From NCBI RefSeq assembly GCF_003001815.1, contig NZ_PVMZ01000013.1, forward strand, positions 186,001 through 250,000: a DNA stretch of 64,000 nucleotides. Reading direction: 5' to 3'. The notes below the pieces were generated by a model that ran no database searches, was not told the origin of the DNA, and saw only the letters and a list, made by a program, of their open reading frames with translations. Shown in pieces: positions 33,107-41,720 of the stretch. How positions within the stretch are numbered: position 1 is the stretch's first letter; every line of letters starts with the position of its first letter. A program made the translations under genes and the position numbers. The DNA comes from Actinoplanes italicus. Lineage in GTDB: Bacteria > Actinomycetota > Actinomycetes > Mycobacteriales > Micromonosporaceae.

Positions 33107-34747
33107 TCAGTGGCCGCGGAACGCCTCCTCGAGCCACCAGGACGGGCGGTCCGCGGCGACCTTCGCGTCGACGACCATCGGGAGGTCGCGTGGCCCGGCC
33201 AGCCATTCGCGAACCGGTTCGAGGTCGTCCGGCCCCCGCACGGTGACCGCCGCGCAGCCGTGGCCACGGGCGATGGCGGCCAGGTCGGTCTCGGGGAACA
33301 CGACCGTGGAGATCGGGTGGCCGCCCGGCCCGAAGTGGTGCACCTCGGCCCCGTACGCCTCGTCGTTCCAGATCACGACGAGCATGCCGAGGCCGAGCCG
33401 CCGGATCGTGTCCAGCTCGGCGATGCCCATCAGGAACCCGCCGTCACCACAAGCCGCGACCGGCAGCCGGCCCGGGCTGGCGAGTGCCGCGCCGAGGGCG
33501 GTGGCCAGCCCGAGCCCGACCGACTGGAACGCCTGCGTGAAACAGAACCCGCGATGATCAGGAACAGACAGGAACATGGACGGGTAACCCATGAAGTTGC
33601 CCGAGTCGACGGACACCACCCGCTCGGCGGGCAGCAGATCGTCGAGGGTGATCGCCAGCGTCCGCGGGTCGATGTGGGTGTCGTCGCCGTCGTCGTCGAA
33701 CGGCACGTCGCGCCATCGGGATGCGGCGCGCAGCCTCTCCCGTACGACATCGGTCCTGTAAGCGATCCGGGAACCGGTGAGCGCGGCAGCCACCGCGACC
33801 GCCGTCGGCCCCGCGTCACCGCACACACCGAGATCGATGCGATGGTGCGCGCCGAACGCGGCCTCGTCCAGGTCCACCTGCACCACCACGGTCTCCGGCC
33901 CGATCAGCGAACCGTGCCGGCTGGTCCACATGTTCAGCGACGCGCCCCAGGCCACGACGACGTCGGCGGCCCGGATCAGCTCGGTCGCCAGCGGCGTGGC
34001 GAAGCCACCGGACACGTCCAGATTCCAGTCGTCATCGGCGAACAGGCCCTTCGCGACAGCCGACGTCGCCAGCAGGGCACCGCACGCCGCGGCCAGGTCG
34101 GCCAGCTCGGCACCGGCGGCGACCGCACCACGACCGGCGATGAACACCGGCCGCTCAGCGCCGCTCAGCAGATGGGCAAGAGCGGTCACCGCGTCGTCGG
34201 AGGCACGTGGCGGCTGCACCGCGGGCGCCGGTGGCGGATCGGCCGGTCCGGCGGCTGCGGCCTGCACGTCCAGCGGCAGGTTGAGCACCACGGTCCGCCG
34301 TTCACGCACGGCGGTCCGCCACGCCCGCGCCGTGTCGGCAACCGCGGTCGCGGCGCTGTGCACCCGGTCGGGGATCGCGCCGACCGCACGGGCCAGCGCG
34401 TCCTGGTCGACCCGGAAGTTCGAGCGCAACGCGGCCGCGGCCGGTTCCGCCGCGAGGACCACCATCGGCGTACGGCTCTTCGCCGCCTCCGCGATGCCGG
34501 TCATCGCGTTCGTCAGCCCGCAGCCCTGATGCACCGAGACCACGCCGGGACGTCCGCTGACCCTCGCGTACGCGTCGGCGGCCGTGGCCGCGCCGCCCTC
34601 GTGCCGGGTCGCGACGAACCGGGCCCCGTTCGCGACGAGAGCGTTCGTGACGTGGAAGTTCCCGCTGCCCACGACACCGAAAACCAGGTCGGCGCCGAGT
34701 TTCGCGAGCGTCTCGCCGACCAGGTCGGCAACGGTGCGGTCGCTCAC
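33107..34747 (-). CDS. Thiamine diphosphate-dependent enzyme (acetolactate synthase-like)
   Basis: 546 residues. The three TPP domains are recognisable: the PYR domain with the activating Glu in ATRHEGGAATAADAYAR (near residue 50), a central domain (PVFIAGRGAVAAGAELADLA), and the PP domain with GDGGFLMGIAELDT...WNDEAYG (GDG-N cofactor motif near 425). The reaction is not certain; relatives decarboxylate or ligate 2-oxo acids. The GTG start at 34747 overlaps the stop of the upstream cyclase gene by 4 bp, so the two are translationally coupled. Confidence 0.85.
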   Translation of the reverse strand: MSDRTVADLVGETLAKLGADLVFGVVGSGNFHVTNALVANGARFVATRHEGGAATAADAYARVSGRPGVVSVHQGCGLTNAMTGIAEAAKSRTPMVVLAAEPAAAALRSNFRVDQDALARAVGAIPDRVHSAATAVADTARAWRTAVRERRTVVLNLPLDVQAAAAGPADPPPAPAVQPPRASDDAVTALAHLLSGAERPVFIAGRGAVAAGAELADLAAACGALLATSAVAKGLFADDDWNLDVSGGFATPLATELIRAADVVVAWGASLNMWTSRHGSLIGPETVVVQVDLDEAAFGAHHRIDLGVCGDAGPTAVAVAAALTGSRIAYRTDVVRERLRAASRWRDVPFDDDGDDTHIDPRTLAITLDDLLPAERVVSVDSGNFMGYPSMFLSVPDHRGFCFTQAFQSVGLGLATALGAALASPGRLPVAACGDGGFLMGIAELDTIRRLGLGMLVVIWNDEAYGAEVHHFGPGGHPISTVVFPETDLAAIARGHGCAAVTVRGPDDLEPVREWLAGPRDLPMVVDAKVAADRPSWWLEEAFRGH

Positions 34748-35517
34748 TTCTCGATCAGGGCCAGGACCCGGACCGGGCTGCCGGACCCGCCGACGATCGG
34801 CAGCGGCGGCGCGATCACCACGGCCCCGGTCGGCGGTAGCCGGTCCAGATTGCGCAGCTGGGTGAGCCCGTACTTGCCGGCGCCCAGAAGGTAGGAGTGG
34901 CACGGGAACGGCGGGTCGAACGAGTGCGCGGCCCCCGCGTCGGTGCCGACCGTCTCCACGCCGAGGCCGATCACCGGCGACTCCTCGGCCAGCCACTTCG
35001 CGGCCTCCACCGACACGCCGGGGGTGTGCGGGCCGGTCTCGTTCGCGTTCAGGAACGCCTCCTGGTCGCCGGAGCGGGCGTCCCAGCCGGTGCGCAGCAG
35101 CAGCCAGCCACCCTGGGGCAGCGGCCCGTGCTGGGCCTCCCACTCGCGGACGTGCTCCACCTCGAGCAGGAAGTCCGGGTCCTTGGCGGCCCGGTCGGCG
35201 ACGTCGATGACCACGGCCGGAGCGACCAGCCGCCCCGGCGGAACCTGCGACACGTCGTCACCGTCGCGGCCGGTGACCCAGTGGATCGGCGCGTCGAAGT
35301 GCGTGCCGGTGTGCTCGCCGGTGTGGATGTCGTTCCAGTACCAGGCCGGCCCCCGGTCGTCATACCGGCTGATCTCTTCGAGACCGAACGGGATCGTGTT
35401 CGCGAACGGCGGCGGCAGCTGCAGGATCGGCGTGCTCGCGGACAGCGGTGCGGTGAGGTCGACGACCTCGATCGAGCCAGCGCTGAGTCCGGACAACAGG
35501 GCCTTCAGAACGCTCAT
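34744..35517 (-). CDS. Cyclase-family hydrolase (kynurenine formamidase-like)
   Basis: 257 residues. The family metal-binding motif appears as HTGTHFDAPIHW near residue 71, with VDLTAPLSASTPI at the N-terminus and GWLLLRTGWD in the core. Members are Zn/Mn amide or lactone hydrolases, including KynB and isatin hydrolase. ATG 35517 has GGAG 6 nt upstream. Coupling to a TPP enzyme suggests a small catabolic route for a cyclic amide or 2-oxo acid, but the substrate is unknown and no tryptophan pathway gene is near. Confidence 0.83.
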   Translation of the reverse strand: MSVLKALLSGLSAGSIEVVDLTAPLSASTPILQLPPPFANTIPFGLEEISRYDDRGPAWYWNDIHTGEHTGTHFDAPIHWVTGRDGDDVSQVPPGRLVAPAVVIDVADRAAKDPDFLLEVEHVREWEAQHGPLPQGGWLLLRTGWDARSGDQEAFLNANETGPHTPGVSVEAAKWLAEESPVIGLGVETVGTDAGAAHSFDPPFPCHSYLLGAGKYGLTQLRNLDRLPPTGAVVIAPPLPIVGGSGSPVRVLALIEK

Positions 35518-35607
35518 CGGCATCTCCACGCGGGCGAGGTCGTCGGTGACGGCTCCGAGCCTACGGCCGCCCCGATCGTTCCAACGCGCATCGACGCCCC
35601 CGGGTCG

Positions 35608-36696
35608 TCAGAATTTCCCGGCCGCTCCCATGATCCTCCGGCACAGGGCCGGATCGACCAGGGTGTCGGTGCTGTCGACGTACTGGTCGATTCCCCCGAT
35701 CGGAGACAACGCGGCCACCGCCGGGTCGGTGATCCGGCTCCGCAGCGCGTCGGCGAACCGTCCGGCTTCGATGACCGGAAACGGACGGTCGAAGTACGGC
35801 CGGCGGGTCGCCTCGACCGGCTCCGCGATCCCGAGACGGTTCTGCCGGGCACCGGCGGCCTCGTAGGCGCTGCACAGCGCGGCCTGCCGCCGCTGCGGGT
35901 CGCCGGTCTCGACAGCGTCGCGCAGGGCGGCGGCGATCCCTTCGGCTCCCGGCAGTCTCTGAAAAGCAGTTCCCAACCATTTGCTGTACGGGGGAAAGCG
36001 GCGCGACAGAAGCAGGCACAACCGCATCACCTCGCGGGCGAGGCGGGCCGCCACCACCCGGCTGCCGAGCTCGTCACCGGCTTCCGCGGCCCGGCCGGTG
36101 AACGCCTCCTCCTGGCTGATCCGCGTCCACTGGGCGGCCAGCAGGTACCGCCACACGTCGTCGGGATACCACCGCAGCCGCTCGCGGAGCACGGTCAGTT
36201 CGCCGGACCCGTCGTGGAACACCTCGCCGCCGACCGCCTCGGCCAGCCGCTGACTGGGCGTCGCCAGCCAGTCCAGCAGGTCCGGCTGGCGGCGCGCGTC
36301 GAACCCTAGCTGTGCCGCCGACCAGCTCGCCACGTCGGTGACGAGCACCCGGTGGGAGACCGGGCCGGTGGTCGCGGTCATCACCCGTACCCGGGCGTCG
36401 GGGGGTTCGAAGTTGGTCGGCCAGCCGTGCACGTCCTTGGGCAGACGCGCGGTGAGCAGCGCCGAGATGTCCCGACCGTGCCGTTCGACGTCCTCCGCCG
36501 ACAGGAACAGCTCCAGCCGTGGCCCCCAGTCGTGATCAACCGACCGGGGCGTGTCGAAGCCGAGCACCTCCGACCCCTGCCCGACCCGCGCGGCGGCGTG
36601 GACGAGACCCGGGTAGGCGTCGTCGAGGAGCGGGCGGACCGCCTCGGCGTAGAAGTCCCGGCACAAGCGCAGCCCGGGCATGAACGACGGATGCAT
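35608..36696 (-). CDS. DUF4037 protein (nucleotidyltransferase-like)
   Basis: 362 residues. The N-terminus carries GQGSEVLGFDTPRSVDHDWG, in which VDHDW resembles the metal-binding acidic pair of a nucleotidyltransferase fold. The C-terminal half is helical, with WRYLLAAQWTRISQEEAF and PPYSKWLGTAFQRL, as in DUF4037 proteins. The fold resembles antibiotic nucleotidyltransferases with a helical C-domain. The start is ATG 36696. It follows the pseudo-STAND gene on the same strand with a 4-bp gap, so the two may be co-transcribed. Confidence 0.75.
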   Translation of the reverse strand: MHPSFMPGLRLCRDFYAEAVRPLLDDAYPGLVHAAARVGQGSEVLGFDTPRSVDHDWGPRLELFLSAEDVERHGRDISALLTARLPKDVHGWPTNFEPPDARVRVMTATTGPVSHRVLVTDVASWSAAQLGFDARRQPDLLDWLATPSQRLAEAVGGEVFHDGSGELTVLRERLRWYPDDVWRYLLAAQWTRISQEEAFTGRAAEAGDELGSRVVAARLAREVMRLCLLLSRRFPPYSKWLGTAFQRLPGAEGIAAALRDAVETGDPQRRQAALCSAYEAAGARQNRLGIAEPVEATRRPYFDRPFPVIEAGRFADALRSRITDPAVAALSPIGGIDQYVDSTDTLVDPALCRRIMGAAGKF

Positions 36697-36700
36697 GCCG

Positions 36701-37288
36701 TCAAGTTACGTCTGTCGTGCCGCGCGGAACGTCCCCCGGCCGATCAGCCGGAACGGTTCCGCCGGAGGGCCGGGCGATCTCGATCGGGTGGATCCCGGCC
36801 CGCAACGGGGTGAGGGCGGCGCGCAGGGCGGGCAGCCCGTTCATGCTGCTCGCCGTCAGCAGCAGCCGGGCCGGCAGCTCGGGGCGGTGCAGGACGGTGT
36901 TGCTCAGCAGCCAGCCGAGTTCCGGAGTGGACCAGTCGTCGGCGCCGGCCACGATGATCACCACTCCGGTCGCGTCCGCGGGCACCGGGTCGGTTCCGGG
37001 CGCGTTCGAGGGCCGGGCCGCGAGGACCGCCCAGCCGTCGGCGGCGAACCCGGCCGCGATCGATGCGGAGGCGGCACCCGTGCGGGTGAAATCCGGGCCG
37101 TGCAGCCACAGGGCGGAGAGGCGGCCCTCCGGCCAGCGGTGCGGAACCGGGTCGCCGGGCAGAGGATCTTCGACCCTCTCCAGCCGGTACGAGACGCCGC
37201 CGCTTCCGTGGACGTGCAGGTCACCATGCTTCACTCCGTAGGCGAAGCCGCCCCGCGCCTGCACCGACTGTTCGTCCATGTCGTCCAT
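36701..37288 (-). CDS. STAND-like protein with degenerate P-loop and N-terminal GxxxGDLHVH segment
   Basis: 195 residues. Residues 14-36 (GFAYGVKHGDLHVHGSGGVSYRL) align by eye with the N-terminus of the large STAND protein encoded at 38880. The following P-loop-like region has LHGPDFTRTGAAS where GPGGQGKT is expected and VVIIVAGADDW where a Walker B Asp is expected. Both the lysine and the acid are lost, so ATP hydrolysis is unlikely. It could be a decoy or regulatory subunit of the neighbouring system. Starts at 37288 and 37279 are both possible. It is divergent from the phosphorylase-domain gene, 24 bp away. Confidence 0.6.
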   Translation of the reverse strand: MDDMDEQSVQARGGFAYGVKHGDLHVHGSGGVSYRLERVEDPLPGDPVPHRWPEGRLSALWLHGPDFTRTGAASASIAAGFAADGWAVLAARPSNAPGTDPVPADATGVVIIVAGADDWSTPELGWLLSNTVLHRPELPARLLLTASSMNGLPALRAALTPLRAGIHPIEIARPSGGTVPADRPGDVPRGTTDVT

Positions 37289-37312
37289 GATGCCGACGGC
37301 TACGCTGATCCG

Positions 37313-38791
37313 GTGAGCACACAGGACGGTGCGCGGGTCGTCGTGCTGACCGCGCTCCCGGTGGAGTACCGCGCGGTTCGGGCACATGTGCAGGACCGGG
37401 TCCGGCGGTCGCATCCGCGTGGCACCCAGTTCGAGGTGGGCGTGCTGCCGGGGGTCGACGGCAGGATCGCGATCGCCCAGCTGGGGAAGGGCAACATCGA
37501 TGCCGCGCTGGGAGTCGATCACGCCGTGGAACTGTTCCGGCCCAGTGCCATCCTGTTCGTCGGTATCGCCGGAGCCCTGCACGACGACCTGCGGATCGGT
37601 GACGTGGTCGTCGCCGTCAAGGTCTACGCCTACCAGGGCGGCATGGAGACCGACGCGGGCCTCCTCGCCCGGCCGGATGCCCACGACGCCGACCACGAAC
37701 TCCTGCAGCTCGCCCAGATGGCCGCCCATGACCACTATGAGCTTCCGGATGCGCCACCGGTTCACTTCCGGGCGGTTGCCGCCGGTGACGTGGTGCTCAA
37801 CTCCCGCACCCGGCCACTGGCGAAGCAGCTGGTGAGCCACTACAACGATGCCGGTGCCATCGAGATGGAGAGCGCCGGGATGGCCCGGGCCTGTCACGTG
37901 TGCCGTGTCCCGGCGCTGGTGGTCCGCGGCATCAGCGACAGGGCGGACGGCGAGAAGGAGACCGTCGACGCGGACGGGTGGCAGCCGCTCGCCGCCCGGA
38001 ACGCGGCGGACTTCGCCGTCGCGGTCATCAGGGACTACCTGTCGCAGCCGCACGAGGTCCCCGCCGCGCAGCCCGAGCAGTCGTCGACGGTCCAGAACAT
38101 CATCGGGGTCGGCGCACCGGCGTTCGGCGCGATGCACGGCGACGTCCACATCCACGCCCCGGAGGATCCGCTCGCGCTGGAGTGGCGCACCCTCAGCCGG
38201 CCACCGCCGGTGCCGTGGCGGAAGCAGGAGAACCACACCATCGAGCACACGGCGCTCGAACTTCATCTGATCCCGGTCGGGGACGTGGCCAGGATCGAGG
38301 TCCGCAGGTTGCCGGGGCTCGCCGACACACTCGCGGGTCTGTTGCCGCCCGAGATGTCCGCCAAGTCGTCCACGGACGAGCAAGCGGCCCGAGCCGTCGT
38401 CACCGGCCATGAATTCGGTCCCCGCGGCCTGCTCGTCAGCCGCGACGGCGTGCGCTCTGCCTGGGAACCGCTCCCGTCCGACAGGCTCGGCGCGATTTTC
38501 GACGACGACTGGGTCACCGGGCGTCTCGCCATCGCCCTGAGGATCCTCCTCGACCTGGATCTGCCCCGGGCCGCCCGCTACGCGCCCGCGGTGGCGGTCA
38601 GTAAGGCCTGGATGGTCACCGTCGACAGCATCGGCAATCTGCCGCGGACGCACGCCGGCGGGTTCGGCCGGACGAACATCGCGCAGGTGCCGGCCGAGGA
38701 ATCCCTGCCGGCGACACACCTCGAACGGCTCACCGGTGAGGTGGCCGCGGAACTGACCGCACGTCTGGCGGCGATCTTCCGGCGGCGCTGA
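37313..38791 (+). CDS. Nucleoside phosphorylase/MTAN-domain protein with C-terminal extension (probable conflict-system effector)
   Basis: 492 residues. Residues 8-245 form a PNP/UDP-phosphorylase superfamily domain with ILFVGIAGALHDDLRIGDVV, the purine/ribose motif AIEMESAGMA (Glu184, Glu186) and RGISDRADGEKE (Asp209), all as in active nucleosidases. Next comes GAMHGDVHIH (272-281), the same type of segment found in the two STAND-like neighbours, then about 200 residues of unknown function. GTG 37313 has TACGCT 6 nt upstream, suggesting a leaderless mRNA. The large STAND gene follows after 88 bp. In known conflict systems such domains cut nucleotides when the STAND partner is activated. Confidence 0.75.
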   Translation: MSTQDGARVVVLTALPVEYRAVRAHVQDRVRRSHPRGTQFEVGVLPGVDGRIAIAQLGKGNIDAALGVDHAVELFRPSAILFVGIAGALHDDLRIGDVVVAVKVYAYQGGMETDAGLLARPDAHDADHELLQLAQMAAHDHYELPDAPPVHFRAVAAGDVVLNSRTRPLAKQLVSHYNDAGAIEMESAGMARACHVCRVPALVVRGISDRADGEKETVDADGWQPLAARNAADFAVAVIRDYLSQPHEVPAAQPEQSSTVQNIIGVGAPAFGAMHGDVHIHAPEDPLALEWRTLSRPPPVPWRKQENHTIEHTALELHLIPVGDVARIEVRRLPGLADTLAGLLPPEMSAKSSTDEQAARAVVTGHEFGPRGLLVSRDGVRSAWEPLPSDRLGAIFDDDWVTGRLAIALRILLDLDLPRAARYAPAVAVSKAWMVTVDSIGNLPRTHAGGFGRTNIAQVPAEESLPATHLERLTGEVAAELTARLAAIFRRR

Positions 38792-38848
38792 GTTCAGGTC
38801 TTCCGGCGGCGCTGACTTCAGGTCTTCCGCCGGCGCCGACGAAACGAG
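38777..38848. repeat. 24-bp direct repeat across the end of the phosphorylase gene
   Basis: Three copies of ttccggcggcgctgagttc followed by aggtc (the third diverged) start at 38777, 38801 and 38825. The first copy contains the stop codon of the phosphorylase-domain gene. The repeat is a multiple of three, and each copy before the third repeats the same Arg-Arg-Arg-stop context. Confidence 0.75.
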
Positions 38849-38879
38849 GAGAGGCGTCATCGAGGGATTCGCGTACGGC

Positions 38880-41720
38880 GTGACCGGCGCCGACCTCCAC
38901 GTCGGTCCCGACGGGGTGCCGCTGTACCTGCTCACCCACTGGTCGAGACCGGAACCGCCGTCATCGCGATGGCTGGCCGAACTGCCGAGCCGGCTCCTGG
39001 ACGCCCGTAACCGGGTGGTGCCGTTCACCGGCCGCGACACCGAGCTGGCCGAGTTCCGCCAGTGGCGTGACAACGACACCGGCTTCGCCGTCCGGTGGCT
39101 GTACGGTCCCGGCGGCCAGGGCAAGACGCGGCTCGCCGACGAGGTGGCGGCCGAGGCGCACGCCCTGGGCTGGGCGGTCGTCACGGCGAGCGCGGGCTCC
39201 GGGCCGATCCACCGGCCCGCCGAGCGTCAGGACCTCGGCACGGACGGGGTGCCGGGCCTGCTGCTAATCGTCGACTACGCCGATCGCTGGCCGCTGTCCC
39301 ACCTGCTCCTGCTGCTCGGGAACCGGCTGCTGACCCACGCCGAGGTCCCGGTCCGGGTGCTGTTCCTGGCCCGGACCGACGCTGTCTGGCAGGGCCTGAC
39401 CGGGTCACTCGACGAGCACCGGATGCGGATGTCGTCGTCACTGCTGGAGCCGCTGGACGGCACCGGCGGGGCACGGGGCCGGATGTTCGAGGCGGCCCGA
39501 TCCGCGTTCGCCGACCGGTACGGCGTCGATCGCGGGCCCGCGCCGGGGATCGGCGATCTGCTCGGCGCGCCGGGATTCGGGCTCGTTCTGGCCGTACACA
39601 TGGCGGCTCTGGTATCTGTTGATCTTGACCGTCCGGAGGAACCGCTGCCCGCCGACGTCGCCGGCCTGACCCTCTATCTGCTGGATCGCGAGCAGCTGCA
39701 CTGGGCGAACCGCTACGGCCGCGGCGGACGGCTCCAGCCGGACCTGATGCGCCGGGTCGTGTTCGTCGCGACCGTCTGCGGCACCCGTTCGGCCGTGCAG
39801 GCCGCCGAGTCGCTGGCCGCGGCGCTGCCGGAGCACGTCGACACGGCACTGGCTGCCGACGACCACGCGGCCTGCTATCCGCCCGACACCGCCGGCGACC
39901 GGCTGCAGCCGCTCTACCCGGACCGGCTCGCCGAGGACTTCGTGGCGCTGACCCTTTCCGGTCACTCGTCGCCGTACCAGGCCGAGACGTGGGCCGGTCC
40001 GCTGCTCGGGAAGCTGCTGGCCAGGGACGCGCGCGGAGTGGCGCGCCCCTGGTTGCCGCACGCCATGTCCACGCTGGCGGCGGCCGCGCTGCGCTGGGAC
40101 CATCTCGGCGCCGGTCACCTGTATCCGCTGCTGCGCCGGGATCCGGCACTGGCCGTCGAGGCGGGCGGTAACAGCCTGGTGGTCCTGGCCACCGCCGACC
40201 GCGTGGACCTCGGGCTGCTCACCGAGATCGAGCCGCACCTGCCCAAGGGCCGGCATCTCGACCTGGACCTGGCCGCCCTGACGGTGCTGCGCCGCCTCGC
40301 CGAGCAGCGTCTGGCGGCGGCCGCCGGACCCCGCGAGCGCGGTCACGTCCACGTGGACCTCGGCTACCGCCTGAACGTGGCCGGCCATCGCGAGCAGGCG
40401 CGCACCGAGATGGCCGCCGCGGTGTCCGCCTACCGGCAGGCGGTGACGGACGAGGGCGTGACCGGGGCCGACGACGATCTCGCGCACGCGGTGATGAACC
40501 TGGCACACACCGAACTCGACGTCGGTGATCGCACCGCCGCCCTGGCCAGTGCCGAGGAGGCCCGCGAGCTCTATCGGAGCCTGGCCGCCGGCGATCCTCG
40601 CGAGCACGAGCCGGACCTGGCGTACACCTGGAGCACACTGGGCACCGTCCTGGCCGCGCTCGGCCGCCACGAGGAGGCCGTCGCGGCGTGCGCCGAGGCG
40701 GTCGTCCTCTACGAGAGGCTCGCCGCGGAGGACCTCGACCAGTACGAGGGCGAGCTGGCCGGTGCTCTGGGCAACCGGGGGATCTGGCGCCACGGGGTCG
40801 GCGACTACGAGGAGGCCCTCGCCGACGTGCGGCGGGCCGCGGCGATCTACCGGCGGCGTGCGGCCGACGACCCGAACGCCTGGCTGCACGAGGTGGCCGC
40901 CGTGCTGGTCAACGAGGGTATGCAGCTCAACGGCCTGCGCCGCTTCGACGAGGCGGCCGCGGTGATGATCGAGTCGGTGGCCGCCTACCGGCAGCTGGCG
41001 AAGACGCGCCCGGACTCGTTCGAGCACTTCCTGGCGACGGCGCTGAGCAACCTGAGCGAGCCGCTGTCCGAGATCGGGCGGACGAACGAGGCGCTGGCCG
41101 CGTCGGCCGAGGCGGTGACGATCCGGCGCCGGCTGGCCGGCACCCGGCCCGCGGTCTTCGAGCCGGACCTGGCGGTCGGGCTCAACAACTACGCCGTCGA
41201 CCTGCTCGGCGCGGGTCGCGTCGACGAGGCGATGGCCGCCGTCGGCGAGGCCGTCGCGATCCGGCGGCGGCTCACGGCCGGGGACCCGGTCACGTACGGC
41301 GAGTTCCTGGCCTCGTCGCTGAACAATCTGGGGCAGATCCTGCGGGCGCTGGGCCGGGCGGAGGAGGCCGCGGACGCGTACGCGGAAGCCGGTGACCGGT
41401 ATCGCGCGCTGGCCGCCGATCGTCCGGCGGCACACCGGCCGCATCTCGTCGCCGTGCTGAACGGGCAGGCCCGCACTCTGATCGAACTCGGTCAGCCGGG
41501 GCGGGCGATCGCGGCCGCCGCGGAGGCCTGCGAGGTGTCCCGTGTGCTGGACGTCGCGGAGTCGCTCGCGGAGAGCCTGGCCACGCTCGCGGTCGCGCAC
41601 CGGCACGCCGGTCGTGCCGCGGCCGACGAGGCCGGGCGGATCTACGAGCGGATGCCGGCCGAGGTACGGGAGCGGCCCCGCGTGAGGCAGTTCATCGACG
41701 AGCTGGCCGTCACCGAGTAG
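38880..41720 (+). CDS. STAND NTPase with TPR-like repeat array
   Basis: 946 residues from GTG 38880. The N-terminal segment DLHVGPDGVPLYLLTHW is followed by a P-loop NTPase: entry motif VVPFTGRDTELAEF, Walker A GPGGQGKT (76-83) and Walker B LLLIVDYAD (127-135). A winged-helix/arm region follows. From about 440 to 940 there are repeated helix pairs of TPR type (GRTNEALAASAEAVTIRRRL, GRVDEAMAAVGEAVAIRRRL and others). Such proteins act as NLR-like switches that sense a trigger with the repeats and activate an effector. The start may really be ATC 38859, which has GAGGAGAGG just upstream and restores GFAYGV. Confidence 0.82.
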   Translation: MTGADLHVGPDGVPLYLLTHWSRPEPPSSRWLAELPSRLLDARNRVVPFTGRDTELAEFRQWRDNDTGFAVRWLYGPGGQGKTRLADEVAAEAHALGWAVVTASAGSGPIHRPAERQDLGTDGVPGLLLIVDYADRWPLSHLLLLLGNRLLTHAEVPVRVLFLARTDAVWQGLTGSLDEHRMRMSSSLLEPLDGTGGARGRMFEAARSAFADRYGVDRGPAPGIGDLLGAPGFGLVLAVHMAALVSVDLDRPEEPLPADVAGLTLYLLDREQLHWANRYGRGGRLQPDLMRRVVFVATVCGTRSAVQAAESLAAALPEHVDTALAADDHAACYPPDTAGDRLQPLYPDRLAEDFVALTLSGHSSPYQAETWAGPLLGKLLARDARGVARPWLPHAMSTLAAAALRWDHLGAGHLYPLLRRDPALAVEAGGNSLVVLATADRVDLGLLTEIEPHLPKGRHLDLDLAALTVLRRLAEQRLAAAAGPRERGHVHVDLGYRLNVAGHREQARTEMAAAVSAYRQAVTDEGVTGADDDLAHAVMNLAHTELDVGDRTAALASAEEARELYRSLAAGDPREHEPDLAYTWSTLGTVLAALGRHEEAVAACAEAVVLYERLAAEDLDQYEGELAGALGNRGIWRHGVGDYEEALADVRRAAAIYRRRAADDPNAWLHEVAAVLVNEGMQLNGLRRFDEAAAVMIESVAAYRQLAKTRPDSFEHFLATALSNLSEPLSEIGRTNEALAASAEAVTIRRRLAGTRPAVFEPDLAVGLNNYAVDLLGAGRVDEAMAAVGEAVAIRRRLTAGDPVTYGEFLASSLNNLGQILRALGRAEEAADAYAEAGDRYRALAADRPAAHRPHLVAVLNGQARTLIELGQPGRAIAAAAEACEVSRVLDVAESLAESLATLAVAHRHAGRAAADEAGRIYERMPAEVRERPRVRQFIDELAVTE

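Noticed and set aside
37313..38791. Housekeeping MTA/SAH nucleosidase or purine phosphorylase
   Set aside because: It is twice the usual length, carries the GDVHIH segment and a large extra domain, and sits beside a STAND gene, so a conflict effector is more likely.
36701..39184. Long minus-strand open frame of over 800 codons
   Set aside because: Only its last 195 codons look like protein. The rest is antisense to the phosphorylase-domain gene and has shadow-frame composition typical of GC-rich DNA.
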